A stretch of 64,000 nucleotides of DNA from Vibrio rarus (GCF_024347075.1 NZ_AP024900.1:868001-932000), one strand, 5' to 3'; shown: positions 27,753 through 38,573, counted from the first letter of the stretch. Translations and numbers: made by a program. Notes: generated from the sequence alone by a model not told the origin.

Positions 27753-28838
27753 ATGACCAACAGAAATAAATCACACTCATCTATATTCGCTGTTGCTACA
27801 GCATTTCTATTGAGCGCAACTCTGTGCTCACCTGCTTTTGCAAAAGGTCCCGGAGGCCCTCGCGGCGAGCCATCTACTATTGCAGTGACCACGCAAGACG
27901 TTGGAATTCACAAAGTGTCACAAACACTGGCCTTAGTGGGCAAACTAAAAGCGTCTCAATCTGTCATTATCTCTCCAGAAGTGAGCGGTGTTGTTCAGCG
28001 CATTAGAGTGCAGACTAATCAGCATGTAAAAACTGGACAGATTTTAGTGCAGTTAAGCAACGATAAAGTCAAAGCATCGGTAGCGGAAGCTCAAGCCTAC
28101 CTTAATGACGAACAACGTAAATTAAGTGAGTTTGAACGATTAAGAAAAAGCGCGGCTATAACATTAACCGAGATCGAAGGTCAGCGAGCCAGTGTTGATA
28201 TTGCGAAGGCAAGGTTAAGTGCTGCGAAAGCAGAATTAAATGAACGAACTATAAAAGCGCCATTTTCTGGACAAATTGGTTTTGTCGATTTTAGCTTAGG
28301 TAAAATGGTCAGTGCCGGAACGGAGCTACTCACCTTAGATAATCTATCCCTTATGGAATTGGACTTACAAATTCCTGAGCGTTATTTGCCGTTATTGAAA
28401 ACGGGTATGAAGGTGACTGCAGTTTCCAGTGCGTGGGGGGATCAACCCTTTAAAGGAACGCTCACCGGAATCGATTCACGAGTGAATTCCGATACTTTGA
28501 ATTTGCGTGTCCGTATTAATATTGATAACAAGTCAGAAAAATTGAAACCGGGCATGTTAGTAAAAGCTACCATGGAGTTCCCTGCCATTGAGGCCGCAAT
28601 TATTCCAGTGCAAGCTCTACAATACCTAGGTACTAAACGTTTTGTTTATGTAGTAGATAAAGACAATCTCGCCCAGCGCCGTGAAGTATTTTTAGGCACT
28701 CGTGTGGGTAACGAAGTGGTTATCGATAAAGGTCTCGAAGTAGGCGAAACCATTGTGGTACAAGGTATCGTTAATATGCGAGACGGCGCAAAAGTTAAAG
28801 TCGTACAGAAAGAAAAGGGCAGCGAGGTTAGTTTGTAA
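27753..28838 (+). CDS. RND efflux periplasmic adaptor (membrane fusion) protein
   Basis: A 361-aa adaptor with a signal peptide ending near AFA (residue 29) and a biotinyl-lipoyl motif split around a short coiled-coil hairpin. The order is GKLKASQSVIISPEVSGVVQRI, the helices VAEAQAYLNDEQRKLSEFERL, then TIKAPFSGQIGFVDF. A C-terminal beta-barrel follows. It links the inner-membrane pump to an outer-membrane channel that is not encoded here, probably a shared TolC. It overlaps the pump gene by 1 bp. Confidence 0.92.
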   Translation: MTNRNKSHSSIFAVATAFLLSATLCSPAFAKGPGGPRGEPSTIAVTTQDVGIHKVSQTLALVGKLKASQSVIISPEVSGVVQRIRVQTNQHVKTGQILVQLSNDKVKASVAEAQAYLNDEQRKLSEFERLRKSAAITLTEIEGQRASVDIAKARLSAAKAELNERTIKAPFSGQIGFVDFSLGKMVSAGTELLTLDNLSLMELDLQIPERYLPLLKTGMKVTAVSSAWGDQPFKGTLTGIDSRVNSDTLNLRVRINIDNKSEKLKPGMLVKATMEFPAIEAAIIPVQALQYLGTKRFVYVVDKDNLAQRREVFLGTRVGNEVVIDKGLEVGETIVVQGIVNMRDGAKVKVVQKEKGSEVSL

Positions 28839-31800
28839 TGCTGTTATCTGATGTTTCTGTTAAACGTCCCGTTGCCGCTATTGTATTAAGTTTACTGCTG
28901 TGTGTTTTCGGGATAGTGTCCTTTTCTAAGTTATCGGTGCGTGAAATGCCCGATATTGATAGCTCTGTGGTATCTATTAGAACCACCTATGATGGGGCTT
29001 CGGCCACGATTATTGAGAATCAAATTACCTCAGTTATTGAGGATCAATTGTCGGGGATCAGTGGGGTCGATGAAATCACGTCCACTACCCGTAATGGTAT
29101 GTCACGCATTTCGGTGACATTTGATCTGGGTTACGATCTCAATACAGGGGTTAGTGATGTTCGTGACGCTGTTGCGCGGGCGCAAAGTCGCCTTCCTGAT
29201 GAGGCCGATACTCCTACCGTGGTTAAGAATAACGGCAGTGGTGAAGCATCGCTTCATATCAACCTTAGCTCCGACTACCTTGATCGCACCGAGTTAACCG
29301 ATTATGTGGATCGTGTTCTTTTAGACCGGTTCAGCTTGGTTTCTGGGGTGAGCTCAGTGGAAGTGTCAGGTGGCCTATACAAGGTCATGTACGTTAAGTT
29401 AAAGCCTACGCTCATGGCGGGTAGAGCCGTAACAACATCGGATATTACCGCAGCACTGCGCACCGAAAACATTGAAAGCCCCGGTGGGGAAGTTCGTAAT
29501 GACTCCATTGTTATGTCAGTGCGTACCGACCGTATTTATAATTCAGCAGAAGATTTTGATTATTTAGTGGTGCGCCGAGCTGCCGACGGCACACCTATTT
29601 ACCTCAAAGATGTGGCTGATGTCTATTTAGGTGCAAAAAACGAGGACTCCACCTTCAGAAGTGATGGGGTGGTGAATGTGAGTTTAGGTATTGTCCCGCA
29701 ATCGGACGCTAACCCGCTCGATGTCGCCACCGCGATTCATCAGCAAGTGGATAATATTCAAAAATTCTTGCCTAAAGGCACCCGTCTGGCGGTAGATTAT
29801 GACTCGACCGTTTTCATCGACCGATCTATTTCTGAAGTGTATAACACGTTATTTATGACTGGCGGATTGGTTATTTTGGTGCTGTATATCTTTATAGGGC
29901 AAGCCAGAGCAACCATTATTCCGGCCGTCACCGTACCTGTATCGCTGATTTCTTCATTTATCGCCGCCTATTATTTGGGCTTTAGTATTAACCTTATCAC
30001 CTTAATGGCGTTAATTTTGTCCATAGGTTTGGTGGTGGATGATGCCATAGTGGTGGTGGAAAATATTTTCCACCATATAGAGCGAGGAGAACCTCCGTTG
30101 CTGGCCGCCTATAAAGGGACCCGAGAGGTAGGCTTTGCAGTTATAGCCACAACGCTAGTATTGGTAATGGTATTTTTGCCTATCTCCTTTATGGACGGCA
30201 TGGTAGGGCTGTTATTTACAGAATTCTCAGTACTGTTGGCCATGTCAGTGCTGTTTTCATCCTTGATCGCGTTAACCTTAACACCGGTGTTAGGCAGTAA
30301 AATCCTATCGGCCAATGTTAAGCCTAATCGTTTTAACAAAGGTGTTGAGTTTCTCTTTGCTAAGCTAGAGCGAGGCTATCGCCGCGCCATTGGTGTCGCT
30401 CTGAAACTTAAATGGCTCGCCCCTATCATCATTTTGGCGTGTATGGGTGGCACCTACTTTTTAATGAAGTCAGTTCCTGCTCAGTTAACACCGCAGGAAG
30501 ATCGTGGGGTTATTTTTGCCTTTGCTCGAGGAGCGGATGCCACCAGTTATAACCGTATGGCGTTAAATATGGATGTCATTGAATCACGCTTAAAACCGCT
30601 GCTAGGAAAAGGGTTATTAAAATCGTTTTCTATCCAGGCGCCAGCGTTTAATGGTAACGCTGGGGATCAAACTGGCTTTGTGATTATGATTTTAGAAGAT
30701 TGGTCGGTGCGTGATATATCAGCCAGTGAAGCACTCGGTGTTATTCGAAAGACACTGGCCGATATTCCCGATGTACGAGTTTCTCCAATGCTACCTGGTT
30801 TTAGAGGCCGCTCCAGTGAGCCGGTACAATTTGTGTTGGGTGGCTCCGATTATAAAGAGCTCGAAAAGTGGGCAGATATTCTGAAAAATGAAGCGGATGC
30901 CAGTCCATTTATGGATGGTGCCAGCACCGATTACTCAGAAAAGACCCCTGAACTGGTGATCTCTATTGATAAAGAGCGCGCCGCAGAACTGGGTATTAAA
31001 CAAAGTGATATATCCGATACTCTAGAGGTGATGCTAGGAGGTAAATCTGAGACCACTTATGTAGAGCGCGGTGAAGAGTATGACGTCTATTTACGTGGTG
31101 ATGAAAACAGCTTTAATAATATTACCGATCTCAGCCAGGTGTACATGCGTACCGCCAAGGGGGATCTGGTGACGTTAGACTCTGTGACTAAGGTGAACGA
31201 AGTGGCTTCGGCAATTCGCTTATCTCACTACAATAAGCAAAAGTCGATTACCGTTAAAGCCAACCTAAAAGAGGGGGCAACACTTGGTGATGCACTCGAT
31301 TATTTAGATCAAAAAGCCATTGAGATCTTACCTAATGATATTTCGATTCACTATTCTGGGGAGTCGAAAGACTTTAAAGAAAACCAATCGTCTATCTTAG
31401 TGGTCTTTGCTCTCGCCTTATTAGTCGCCTATTTGGTATTAGCTGCGCAATTTGAGAGTTTTATTAACCCGTTAGTGGTGATGTTTACCGTTCCTATGGG
31501 GGTCTTTGGTGGCTTCTTAGGCTTGGTTATGATGTCGCAAGGCTTGAACGTGTATAGCCAGATAGGGATGATCATGCTGATAGGCATGGTAACCAAAAAT
31601 GGTATTTTGATTGTTGAGTTCACCAACCAATTACGTGATAAAGGCATAGCATTTGAGCAAGCGATCATTGATGCTTCAGCGCGTCGTTTAAGACCGATAT
31701 TAATGACCGCCTTTACCACTCTTGCAGGTTCTATCCCATTGATTTTCTCAACAGGTGCCGGTTATGAAAGCCGAGTGGCCGTTGGTACAGTCATCTTCTT

Positions 31801-31948
31801 TGGTATGTCGTTTGCCACTTTGGTTACCTTGTTTGTCATCCCTGCAATGTACCGTTTGCTATCGGTAAACACTCGCTCACCAGGCCATGTGGAAGGGTTG
31901 CTTAATCAAGAGATTGAATTGGACATTAAGGGACGCAGTAGCCATTAA
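28838..31948 (+). CDS. RND-family multidrug efflux permease
   Basis: A 1036-aa inner-membrane proton antiporter with twelve predicted helices and two large periplasmic loops. The N-terminus LLSDVSVKRPVAAIVLSLLL and the central transmembrane-4 stretch (ALILSIGLVVDDAIVVVENI) with paired Asp residues match HAE1-type pumps, as do the VPMGVFGG and MIGMVTKNGILIVEF motifs. The length is standard. Substrates cannot be read from sequence. It forms an operon with the adaptor and ends before a bidirectional terminator. Confidence 0.94.
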   Translation: MLLSDVSVKRPVAAIVLSLLLCVFGIVSFSKLSVREMPDIDSSVVSIRTTYDGASATIIENQITSVIEDQLSGISGVDEITSTTRNGMSRISVTFDLGYDLNTGVSDVRDAVARAQSRLPDEADTPTVVKNNGSGEASLHINLSSDYLDRTELTDYVDRVLLDRFSLVSGVSSVEVSGGLYKVMYVKLKPTLMAGRAVTTSDITAALRTENIESPGGEVRNDSIVMSVRTDRIYNSAEDFDYLVVRRAADGTPIYLKDVADVYLGAKNEDSTFRSDGVVNVSLGIVPQSDANPLDVATAIHQQVDNIQKFLPKGTRLAVDYDSTVFIDRSISEVYNTLFMTGGLVILVLYIFIGQARATIIPAVTVPVSLISSFIAAYYLGFSINLITLMALILSIGLVVDDAIVVVENIFHHIERGEPPLLAAYKGTREVGFAVIATTLVLVMVFLPISFMDGMVGLLFTEFSVLLAMSVLFSSLIALTLTPVLGSKILSANVKPNRFNKGVEFLFAKLERGYRRAIGVALKLKWLAPIIILACMGGTYFLMKSVPAQLTPQEDRGVIFAFARGADATSYNRMALNMDVIESRLKPLLGKGLLKSFSIQAPAFNGNAGDQTGFVIMILEDWSVRDISASEALGVIRKTLADIPDVRVSPMLPGFRGRSSEPVQFVLGGSDYKELEKWADILKNEADASPFMDGASTDYSEKTPELVISIDKERAAELGIKQSDISDTLEVMLGGKSETTYVERGEEYDVYLRGDENSFNNITDLSQVYMRTAKGDLVTLDSVTKVNEVASAIRLSHYNKQKSITVKANLKEGATLGDALDYLDQKAIEILPNDISIHYSGESKDFKENQSSILVVFALALLVAYLVLAAQFESFINPLVVMFTVPMGVFGGFLGLVMMSQGLNVYSQIGMIMLIGMVTKNGILIVEFTNQLRDKGIAFEQAIIDASARRLRPILMTAFTTLAGSIPLIFSTGAGYESRVAVGTVIFFGMSFATLVTLFVIPAMYRLLSVNTRSPGHVEGLLNQEIELDIKGRSSH

Positions 31949-32017
31949 TATCAAGGGCAGTGAATTATCGCCCCATCCTAATGATTAACTGGGATGGGCG
32001 TTATTGAGTAAAAACCA

Positions 32018-32047
32018 AAAAGCCAGATCATATGATCTGGCTTTTTT
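32018..32047. terminator. Bidirectional terminator
   Basis: AAAAGCCAGATCA pairs with TGATCTGGCTTTT, with A- and T-runs on either side. It sits between the converging efflux pump gene and the broken barrel gene. Confidence 0.9.
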
Positions 32048-32070
32048 AGTTCGATTGGTATCACCGCTAA

Positions 32071-32627
32071 TTAAAAATCAAGACCTATGCTAACTTGCAA
32101 CCCATCATAATCGGGGGTGTCGTCGCCAAGATCTGCGGTAGCGAAGCCGTACAGATATTCTGCTCGTAGCCAATAGTCTGCATTCATATTCCATTGCAGG
32201 CCGGCACCCACAGTAAATATCGCTCCTGAGGTATCGCCTATATCTTCACGTCCACCATTGCTAGTGTCGTGGTCTTTTATATAGGTGGCTATGGCGCTAC
32301 TGCGTGTAAATAACTCTAATGGTGTATTGCCTAATTCTCCCGATGAGAGCACAAAAGATAAACCTAACTCGTAGTAGTTTGTTTCAAAAGTTTTGGTTTT
32401 ATCTGATGCTTCGGAATAGCGGAAAAAGCCTTCCATATTGAAGTGGTCATTAAACGATTGGCCACCACCGATAATCAAACTAGGGCTTGAAAAAATATTG
32501 GTTGAATCGCCATCAGGAGAGAAACCGACGTCGCCGCCACCTAAATAAATGAATGGTTACCTGCGGCCAAAGTAGAAAAGGAAAGTAGAGTTAATGGCAG
32601 TAAGCTAAAAAGGCGGAGCTTATTCAT
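32071..32627 (-). pseudogene. Frameshifted outer-membrane beta-barrel protein
   Basis: From the ATG at 32627 a normal signal peptide is read (MNKLRLFSLLPLTLLSFSTLA), then AGNHSF, and the frame meets a stop after about 28 codons. One base over, the reading continues YLGGGDVGFSPDGDS and joins without a gap to the remaining barrel, ending in SIGLDF. The span of 557 bp is not a multiple of three. A single-base indel near 32,545 thus breaks an otherwise intact ~185-aa barrel of the OmpA-like/YfaZ size. A sequencing error is the alternative. Confidence 0.85.
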
Positions 32628-32790
32628 AGTCATCCTTGATTGGGTGTGAGTCTTAACATTATAAATGTTAAGTTTAAATAAAACAGAAACTATCTTAAAA
32701 TGTATTCACATCATAAACTTAACAGTTGTCACATTTACGGTTTTTGTCGTAAAACACCTATTATAATGCCATATAAAAAGGAGATTAACA

Positions 32791-33108
32791 TTGACTCAAG
32801 CAAAGCACTCACAATTATCGCAACAAGAGCAAGATAAGTTAGATGCAGCCGTATTTCGTCGTTTACTGGCTCATTTAGATAGCAATAAAGATGTGCAAAA
32901 TATTGATTTAATGATTTTAGCGGGCTTTTGTCGTAACTGCTTTAGTAAGTGGTATACAGCAGAAGCGAAACAAAATGGGTTGGACATAGATATTGATGAC
33001 GCTCGTCAGCGCGTGTATGGAATGACGTATGACGAGTGGAAGAGCAAGCATCAATTGCCAGCCACTCCCGAGCAATTAGCGGCTTTTGAGGCAAAGAACA
33101 AAAAATAA
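32791..33108 (+). CDS. DUF1244-family protein
   Basis: A 105-aa protein of the small DUF1244 family, with the signature MILAGFCRNCFSKWY and YDEWKSKHQ. The two nearby cysteines may bind metal. Function is unknown. The start is TTG, supported by a strong AAAAGGAG seven bases upstream and by the family N-terminus. It is transcribed alone. Confidence 0.88.
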   Translation: MTQAKHSQLSQQEQDKLDAAVFRRLLAHLDSNKDVQNIDLMILAGFCRNCFSKWYTAEAKQNGLDIDIDDARQRVYGMTYDEWKSKHQLPATPEQLAAFEAKNKK

Positions 33109-33150
33109 CAGCATGCGCCTTACTGGAAACAAAGAGAGGCGCATGATTTT

Positions 33151-33312
33151 TATACCAATTACAGTAATTAAGTGGTCAGAAATAGCGCAGGAAAAACACT
33201 TGAGAACAAGGCGCTATTTTTGATAAGTAGTTGTTCTACATTCAAAAATTGCAACGCCGTTATCATGTGTTTTAACAAGCTAGAATGATCAGTTAATTAT
33301 TACGATGGTATT
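33151..33312. repeat. MITE-like palindromic element
   Basis: About 160 bp bounded by imperfect inverted ends, TACCAATTACAGTAATTAA at the left and TTAATTATTACGATGGTA at the right, with no coding capacity. Internal blocks are shared with 26109-26240. This is the look of a non-autonomous dispersed repeat of Vibrio genomes. Confidence 0.7.
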
Positions 33313-33356
33313 ATGCCTTCGCAATCGGTAATAGCTCCTATAGATGGGGCTGTTAT

Positions 33357-34421
33357 TTAACTGAGAAGTTGTTTTAGGTGATCACGACTGATACTGATAT
33401 CACCTATGGTTTGTTCAATCCATTGTGGGTTGTAGTAAGTGTCGAGATAGCGTTCGCCACTGTCACACAACAAGGTGACAATAGAGCCAGACTCTCCATT
33501 TTGTTGCATTTTTTTCGCCAGTTGCAAAACCCCATATAAATTAGTGCCTGTAGATGGCCCCACTTTGCGCCCTAAGTGTTCATGAAGCCATTGCATGGTA
33601 ACTATGCTATGTGAGTCAGGGACTTTGATCATTTCGTCTACCACACCGGCAATAAAGCTCGGCTCTACTCGTGGTCGCCCTATGCCTTCGATATTACTGC
33701 CACGATCTAAAGTGGTGGTGCTATTTCCTGTTTGGAAATAATCATAAAATACTGAATGTTCAGGGTCCACAACACACAACTTGCTGTCGCACTGTTGGTA
33801 ACGAATAAATCGGCCAATGGTGGCGGAAGTGCCACCCGTACCTGGGCTCATAACGATCCATTTTGGAATAGGGTGCTGCTCTAGTTTCATTTGGCTGAAT
33901 ATAGAGTTCGCAATGTTGTTGTTGCCTCGCCAGTCTGTAGCACGCTCAGCGTAAGTAAATTGATCCATATAGTGACCGTCTAGCTCTTTGGCTAAGCGGT
34001 GAGATTCTGCATAGATTTCATCGGAGCGATCCACTAGATGGGCGCGACCACCATAAAACTCAATTTGTTCAATTTTCTTCTTAGCCGTGCCTTTTGGCAT
34101 TACAGCAATAAAAGGCAGGCCTAACATGCGGGCAAAGTACGCTTCTGAGACTGCGGTACTTCCCGAAGAGGATTCAATAATGGGGGTGTTAGGGCCTATC
34201 CAACCATTACACAATGCATACAAAAATAGTGAGCGAGCGAGACGGTGCTTCAGTGAACCTGTAGGGTGCGTGCTTTCATCTTTAAGGTAAATATCTACCG
34301 CAGGAAATGCCGCAACATTCAATTTGATCAGGTGGGTGTCAGCGGATCGTTGATAGTCCGATTCAATAAGCTGAATGGCGCGCTTGACCCAGTTGTGCGA
34401 GTGATTGACTGCAGTGTGCAT
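33357..34421 (-). CDS. PLP-dependent cysteine synthase / beta-synthase-like enzyme
   Basis: A 354-aa fold-type II PLP enzyme. The Schiff-base lysine lies in [12 protein letters not shown] (about residue 58). The phosphate-binding glycine loop is [12 protein letters not shown], and a Ser/Asn substrate loop [11 protein letters not shown] is present. The family covers cysteine synthases, cystathionine beta-synthases and related lyases, and the exact reaction is not clear. It is divergent from an Lrp/AsnC regulator 130 bp away, which probably controls it in response to an amino acid. Confidence 0.85.
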   Translation of the reverse strand: MHTAVNHSHNWVKRAIQLIESDYQRSADTHLIKLNVAAFPAVDIYLKDESTHPTGSLKHRLARSLFLYALCNGWIGPNTPIIESSSGSTAVSEAYFARMLGLPFIAVMPKGTAKKKIEQIEFYGGRAHLVDRSDEIYAESHRLAKELDGHYMDQFTYAERATDWRGNNNIANSIFSQMKLEQHPIPKWIVMSPGTGGTSATIGRFIRYQQCDSKLCVVDPEHSVFYDYFQTGNSTTTLDRGSNIEGIGRPRVEPSFIAGVVDEMIKVPDSHSIVTMQWLHEHLGRKVGPSTGTNLYGVLQLAKKMQQNGESGSIVTLLCDSGERYLDTYYNPQWIEQTIGDISISRDHLKQLLS

Positions 34422-34550
34422 GGTTACCTTCCTGATCTCTTGTTTGTATGAAGAATAATTTACCTGTAAATTGCGAGAAAAACTTCCCCATTAACGCTGT
34501 TAATTGGCTACTATATAGAAAAATTTTCTACAAAAATAAGTGTTAGTGAA

Positions 34551-35018
34551 ATGAGTATAGATAAAATAGACAAAAAGTTGCTATCACTGCTACAAAGCAA
34601 CGCCACTTTATCCCTTAACGAGTTAGCCGAAGCGGTGAATCTCACCACAACACCCTGCTGGAAGCGGTTAAAGCGTCTTGAAGAAGAAGGGGTCATTCAA
34701 AAACGTGTTGCCTTGCTTGAGCCAGAGAAATTGGGGTTAGCGTTTACCGCATTTGTATTTATCAAAACCTGTGATCACTCCCATGAGTGGTATCAACACT
34801 TTGCCGAGACAGTGTCAGAATTTGAGCAGGTGATGGAGTTTTATAGAATGGCTGGAGATTATGATTACATGTTAAAAGTGCTAGTGAAGGATATGCCAAG
34901 TTTTGATGCTTTTTACAAAATGTTGGTCAATTCGGTATCGGGTATCTCAAATGTAACGTCTACCTTTGCCATGGAGTCCATCAAATACACCACAGAATTG
35001 CCATTGGCTAATCTGTAG
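34551..35018 (+). CDS. Lrp/AsnC-family transcriptional regulator
   Basis: A 155-aa regulator with the N-terminal winged helix ([43 protein letters not shown]) and a C-terminal amino-acid-binding RAM domain ([21 protein letters not shown]). The divergent position opposite the PLP enzyme suggests a local amino-acid-responsive switch, as for sulfur-amino-acid regulators such as DecR/CuyR. Effector and target are inferred only. Confidence 0.92.
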   Translation: MSIDKIDKKLLSLLQSNATLSLNELAEAVNLTTTPCWKRLKRLEEEGVIQKRVALLEPEKLGLAFTAFVFIKTCDHSHEWYQHFAETVSEFEQVMEFYRMAGDYDYMLKVLVKDMPSFDAFYKMLVNSVSGISNVTSTFAMESIKYTTELPLANL

Positions 35019-35083
35019 GGTATTTAACTGTAGAGGAAATGGTGAGGCCATGACGCCCCACCATAGGTTTTTATAGAGGATAA

Positions 35084-36517
35084 TTAGATATCTAATTTTT
35101 TTAGCGTCTCAGGTGAAGGGGTTTTGGTAAATAAACTCACCACAACAATTGAGGTTAAAGAAAGGAAGAATGCAGGCAGTAACTCATAAAAGTAAACGCC
35201 GTCAATGGAGACATAGTTTTTCACTACAAAAATACTCACAGCCCCCACAATCATACCCGTCAGCGCCCCAGCCTTAGTGGTGCCTTTCCAGCAGAGTGCT
35301 AGAATAACCAGTGGACCAAATGCCGCGCCAAATCCACCCCATGCATAGCCAACCATAGCTAAAATAGAGCCATCATCATTAGCCGCAATCACTAAGGCTA
35401 ATGCGGCAAATCCGATCACACCCATACGGCTTATCCACGCTTTTTTCTGCTCATCAAGTTTGCTGATAAAGCCAATATCTTCTGTCAGTGATGAGGTGAG
35501 AACCAACAGTTGTGAGTCCGCTGTTGACATTACCGCCGCTAATACTGCCGCCAAAATAAAGCCAGCAAACACTGGGTTAAACAAGGCATCGGTTAATGCT
35601 AAGAAAATACGCTCTTTATTGCCATCAGGCCCAGAAACGGCCGATAGTGGGTGTATGGCATCATAACCAATACCAATGAGTGCAATTGAGATGGATAAAA
35701 CTAAGGTAATCACCATCCATGAGATGCCAATGCGACGAGCTTTAGCAATGTTTTCCACTTTATCAATACCAATAAAGCGCGCCAAAATATGTGGCTGACC
35801 AAAGTAACCTAAGCCCCAAGCAAGTAATGAAGCGGCGGTAATAAAGTTGGTGGAAAATTTAAACGCTTCGGGTTTGACTTCGCTGATGTTAACTGGAGAT
35901 CCAGAAATGGCCATATAACCCAATAACATACAAAAGAACAAAGCCGCTAGCATTAAAATGCCTTGAATAAGGTCGGTCCAACATACCGCCATATACCCAC
36001 CTAAGAAGGTATAAGAGATGACAACAAATGCGGTGACATACAGCGCCACTTCTTCTGTAGTGCCAAAACTGTGTGCAAAAAGTAATGTTCCGCCTTTTAG
36101 ACCAGAAGCCACATATAAGGTGAAGAAAAAGAGAATCACTAGAGTGGAAACGGTTTTAATTAAGCCAGAGTTATCTTCAAATCGTGATGATAAGAAGCTT
36201 GGCAAGGTGACGGTGCTGGTGGCTTCTGTTGCAACACGAAGGCGAGGGGCAACAATTAGCCAGTTTAGGTAGGCCCCTAAGGTTAAGCCAACACCAATCC
36301 ACACCCCTTCAACTAACCCACTGGCAAATACTGCACCAGGTAAGCCTAGTAATAACCAGCCACTCATATCAGAGGCACCCGCACTGACGGCAGAGGTGAC
36401 AGGGCCTAGAGTGCGTCCACCTATAATAAAGTCTTGGTTATCGTGTGTTTTTTTCATGGAGTAATAGCCGATACCAAGCATAACTGCCAGATAAAGACCA
36501 AATTGTAAATAAATCAT
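35084..36517 (-). CDS. putP: Sodium/proline symporter
   Basis: A 477-aa member of the sodium:solute symporter family with about thirteen membrane helices. The PutP signature is clear: GGRTLGPVTSAVSAGASDMSGW near the N-terminus and AAVLAAVMSTADSQLLVLTSSL further on, which includes Na-binding Ser residues. It imports proline with Na for nutrition or osmoprotection. No putA is adjacent in this window. Confidence 0.93.
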   Translation of the reverse strand: MIYLQFGLYLAVMLGIGYYSMKKTHDNQDFIIGGRTLGPVTSAVSAGASDMSGWLLLGLPGAVFASGLVEGVWIGVGLTLGAYLNWLIVAPRLRVATEATSTVTLPSFLSSRFEDNSGLIKTVSTLVILFFFTLYVASGLKGGTLLFAHSFGTTEEVALYVTAFVVISYTFLGGYMAVCWTDLIQGILMLAALFFCMLLGYMAISGSPVNISEVKPEAFKFSTNFITAASLLAWGLGYFGQPHILARFIGIDKVENIAKARRIGISWMVITLVLSISIALIGIGYDAIHPLSAVSGPDGNKERIFLALTDALFNPVFAGFILAAVLAAVMSTADSQLLVLTSSLTEDIGFISKLDEQKKAWISRMGVIGFAALALVIAANDDGSILAMVGYAWGGFGAAFGPLVILALCWKGTTKAGALTGMIVGAVSIFVVKNYVSIDGVYFYELLPAFFLSLTSIVVVSLFTKTPSPETLKKLDI

Positions 36518-36723
36518 GTACTACCTTTACGTCCGTGGTTTGAATACGATGTTAATTGTATAGATAATGTTATCTTATAGGTGAAAATTGTTAATTGCAT
36601 TATGTAATTAAATGACAGTTCATCACAGAAATAACGGCCAGCTGTGATGTTCTGCCTCTTTCTACAGTTAATGAACACTACGGTAAATGAATGAAAGGGG
36701 GAACGTTTACCTGTAGTCGCACT

Positions 36724-37581
36724 TTAGCTTTTACGCATAACACCCTCTTGAACGGCGCTCGCCACAAGGTGCCCTGAACGGTTATACAACTCACCACGCA
36801 CTAAGCCACGAGAGTTACTTGCTGTAGGGCTATCAATGACATACAGCAACCAGTCATCCATTTTAAATGGTCTATGGAACCACATAGAGTGATCAATGGT
36901 AGCCACTTGGAACTTAGGTGTGAGTAGGCTGACTTTATGGGGATGTAAAGCGGTCACTAAAAAGCCCCAATCAGACGCGTAAGCTAACAGGTACTGATGA
37001 ATCAGTTGATCATCGGGTAACTGCCCGTTGGCACGTATCCATAGGTATTGCTTTGGCTCTTCTTGGTGTGGTTTTAGGGGGTTAACCACTTTTACCGGTC
37101 TCACTTCAATGGGTTTTTCACCACAGAATATTTTTTGTACGGTTTCAGGTAAAAACTGCGCAATTTGCTCTGCTAATTCAGACTCTGATGCAAAGTTTTC
37201 CGGCCCTGGAATATCAGGCATCGTATTTTGATGCTCAAACCCTGGTTGCTCACCATGATAGGAAGCGGTGAGGTAGAAAATAGGACGTCCATTTTGAATC
37301 GCTTTTACTCGGCGGGTGCTAAAGGTGCGTCCATCACGTAAATGCTCAACATCATAGATGATGGCTTTTTCAGGATCTCCCGGGCGCAGAAAGTAGCTAT
37401 GAAATGAATGAACGCTGCGATCCTTAGGAACGGTATAACGAGAGGCAGAGAGCGCCTGTCCTAACACTTGGCCACCATAAACCTGCGGTAGGCCGAGGTG
37501 CTCACTTTCACCGCGAAATAACCCTAATTCGAGTTGTTCTAGCTGTAATAAGGTTAATAGTTTATTCAGTGGTTTACTCAT
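36724..37581 (-). CDS. tesB: Acyl-CoA thioesterase II
   Basis: A 285-aa double-hotdog thioesterase that hydrolyses medium- to long-chain acyl-CoA. The family markers [15 protein letters not shown] and [14 protein letters not shown], the catalytic-region [11 protein letters not shown], and the closing GQ/QEGVMR motif are present. The length equals E. coli TesB. The neighbours ybaY, ybaZ and ffs match the E. coli gene neighbourhood. Confidence 0.96.
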   Translation of the reverse strand: MSKPLNKLLTLLQLEQLELGLFRGESEHLGLPQVYGGQVLGQALSASRYTVPKDRSVHSFHSYFLRPGDPEKAIIYDVEHLRDGRTFSTRRVKAIQNGRPIFYLTASYHGEQPGFEHQNTMPDIPGPENFASESELAEQIAQFLPETVQKIFCGEKPIEVRPVKVVNPLKPHQEEPKQYLWIRANGQLPDDQLIHQYLLAYASDWGFLVTALHPHKVSLLTPKFQVATIDHSMWFHRPFKMDDWLLYVIDSPTASNSRGLVRGELYNRSGHLVASAVQEGVMRKS

Positions 37582-37738
37582 CCGACCTCCAAGTTAGTTT
37601 CTATTTGAAAATACCTGTTAACCTGTTAATAGACAAGTGCTAATTGTGAGCTAACTCTAAGTATCTTCGACTTCTCTATGGTAGTGGGTATTTATTGCGG
37701 TTTAGATATGAGCATTATGACGATAGAAGGGGAATAAG

Positions 37739-38176
37739 ATGAAGGGAAAAACCACGCTGATTATTTGTGGATTAGGTGTGCTGTTAATGGGCTGCGTCCC
37801 CGAAACGCATGAAGTTAGGGGACAAGGGGTGCCACAGGTCACTATGGTTGAAGTGACAGGGACGCTGACCTATAGGGAGAAAATCGCCTTGCCAGACAAT
37901 GCACAAATTACGGTGACATTAGAAGATACATCGTTAGCCGATGCCAAAGGGGTGCTAATAGATAGACAAACCTTTACTACAGAAGGTAAACAAGTTCCGG
38001 TTAATTTTAAGCTTCAATACAACAGCACCCACATGGATCCGCGTCATCGCTATACCGTTCGAGCACAAATACGCGTAAAAGACACATTAAGGTTTACGAC
38101 AGATACGTCTGTGGCGGTGATCACAGATAAGGCGCAGACACATCACGTGCAATTACAGTTGAAGCGTGTTGATTAA
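37739..38176 (+). CDS. ybaY: YbaY-family lipoprotein
   Basis: A 145-aa lipoprotein with lipobox LMGC (Cys19) and a single YbaY/YscW-like domain (VEVTGTLTYREKIALPDNAQITVTLEDTSLADA). Its molecular role is unknown. It lies between tesB and ybaZ, the conserved enterobacterial arrangement, which supports the name. The ribosome-binding site is AAGGGGAATA. Confidence 0.88.
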   Translation: MKGKTTLIICGLGVLLMGCVPETHEVRGQGVPQVTMVEVTGTLTYREKIALPDNAQITVTLEDTSLADAKGVLIDRQTFTTEGKQVPVNFKLQYNSTHMDPRHRYTVRAQIRVKDTLRFTTDTSVAVITDKAQTHHVQLQLKRVD

Positions 38177-38211
38177 TGTAGAAGGGAAAAGGGTGATCTT
38201 GAGCCTTTGAC

Positions 38212-38514
38212 TTAAGGTTGCCAGCGAAACGTCTTTAATTTCACTTTTCCTGCTTCAGTAAAGACAATACCTTCGCTCACTAGGCGTTGCTTCTGGCGTT
38301 GTAAGTGTTCACCACTGAGTGAAATTTCACCTTTAGCATTGATTACTCTATGCCAAGGAAGGGTAGTATCCTTAGGTAAGTTACTTAAAACAACGCCTAC
38401 CTGCCTTGCATAGCCCGGATAGCCCGAAAATTTAGCAATATCGCCATAGGTGCTGACCATGCCTAGGGGGATTTGGTGAACTAAAGCAAAGACTTTATGT
38501 TTAAAATGATGCAT
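38212..38514 (-). CDS. ybaZ: Alkyltransferase-like DNA base-flipping protein
   Basis: A 100-aa protein of the MGMT fold in which the alkyl-acceptor Cys of the PCHRV motif is replaced by Trp (PWHRVIN). This marks it as an alkyltransferase-like protein. These bind O6-alkylguanine, flip the base out and hand the lesion to nucleotide excision repair rather than repairing it. The uvrB gene is present elsewhere in the window. The length is right. Confidence 0.92.
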   Translation of the reverse strand: MHHFKHKVFALVHQIPLGMVSTYGDIAKFSGYPGYARQVGVVLSNLPKDTTLPWHRVINAKGEISLSGEHLQRQKQRLVSEGIVFTEAGKVKLKTFRWQP

Positions 38515-38573
38515 AATTGTGTTGACTGTTAAATAAATTGAGGAATAAAAACAGTAATCGCAAGGAGGCGAAT

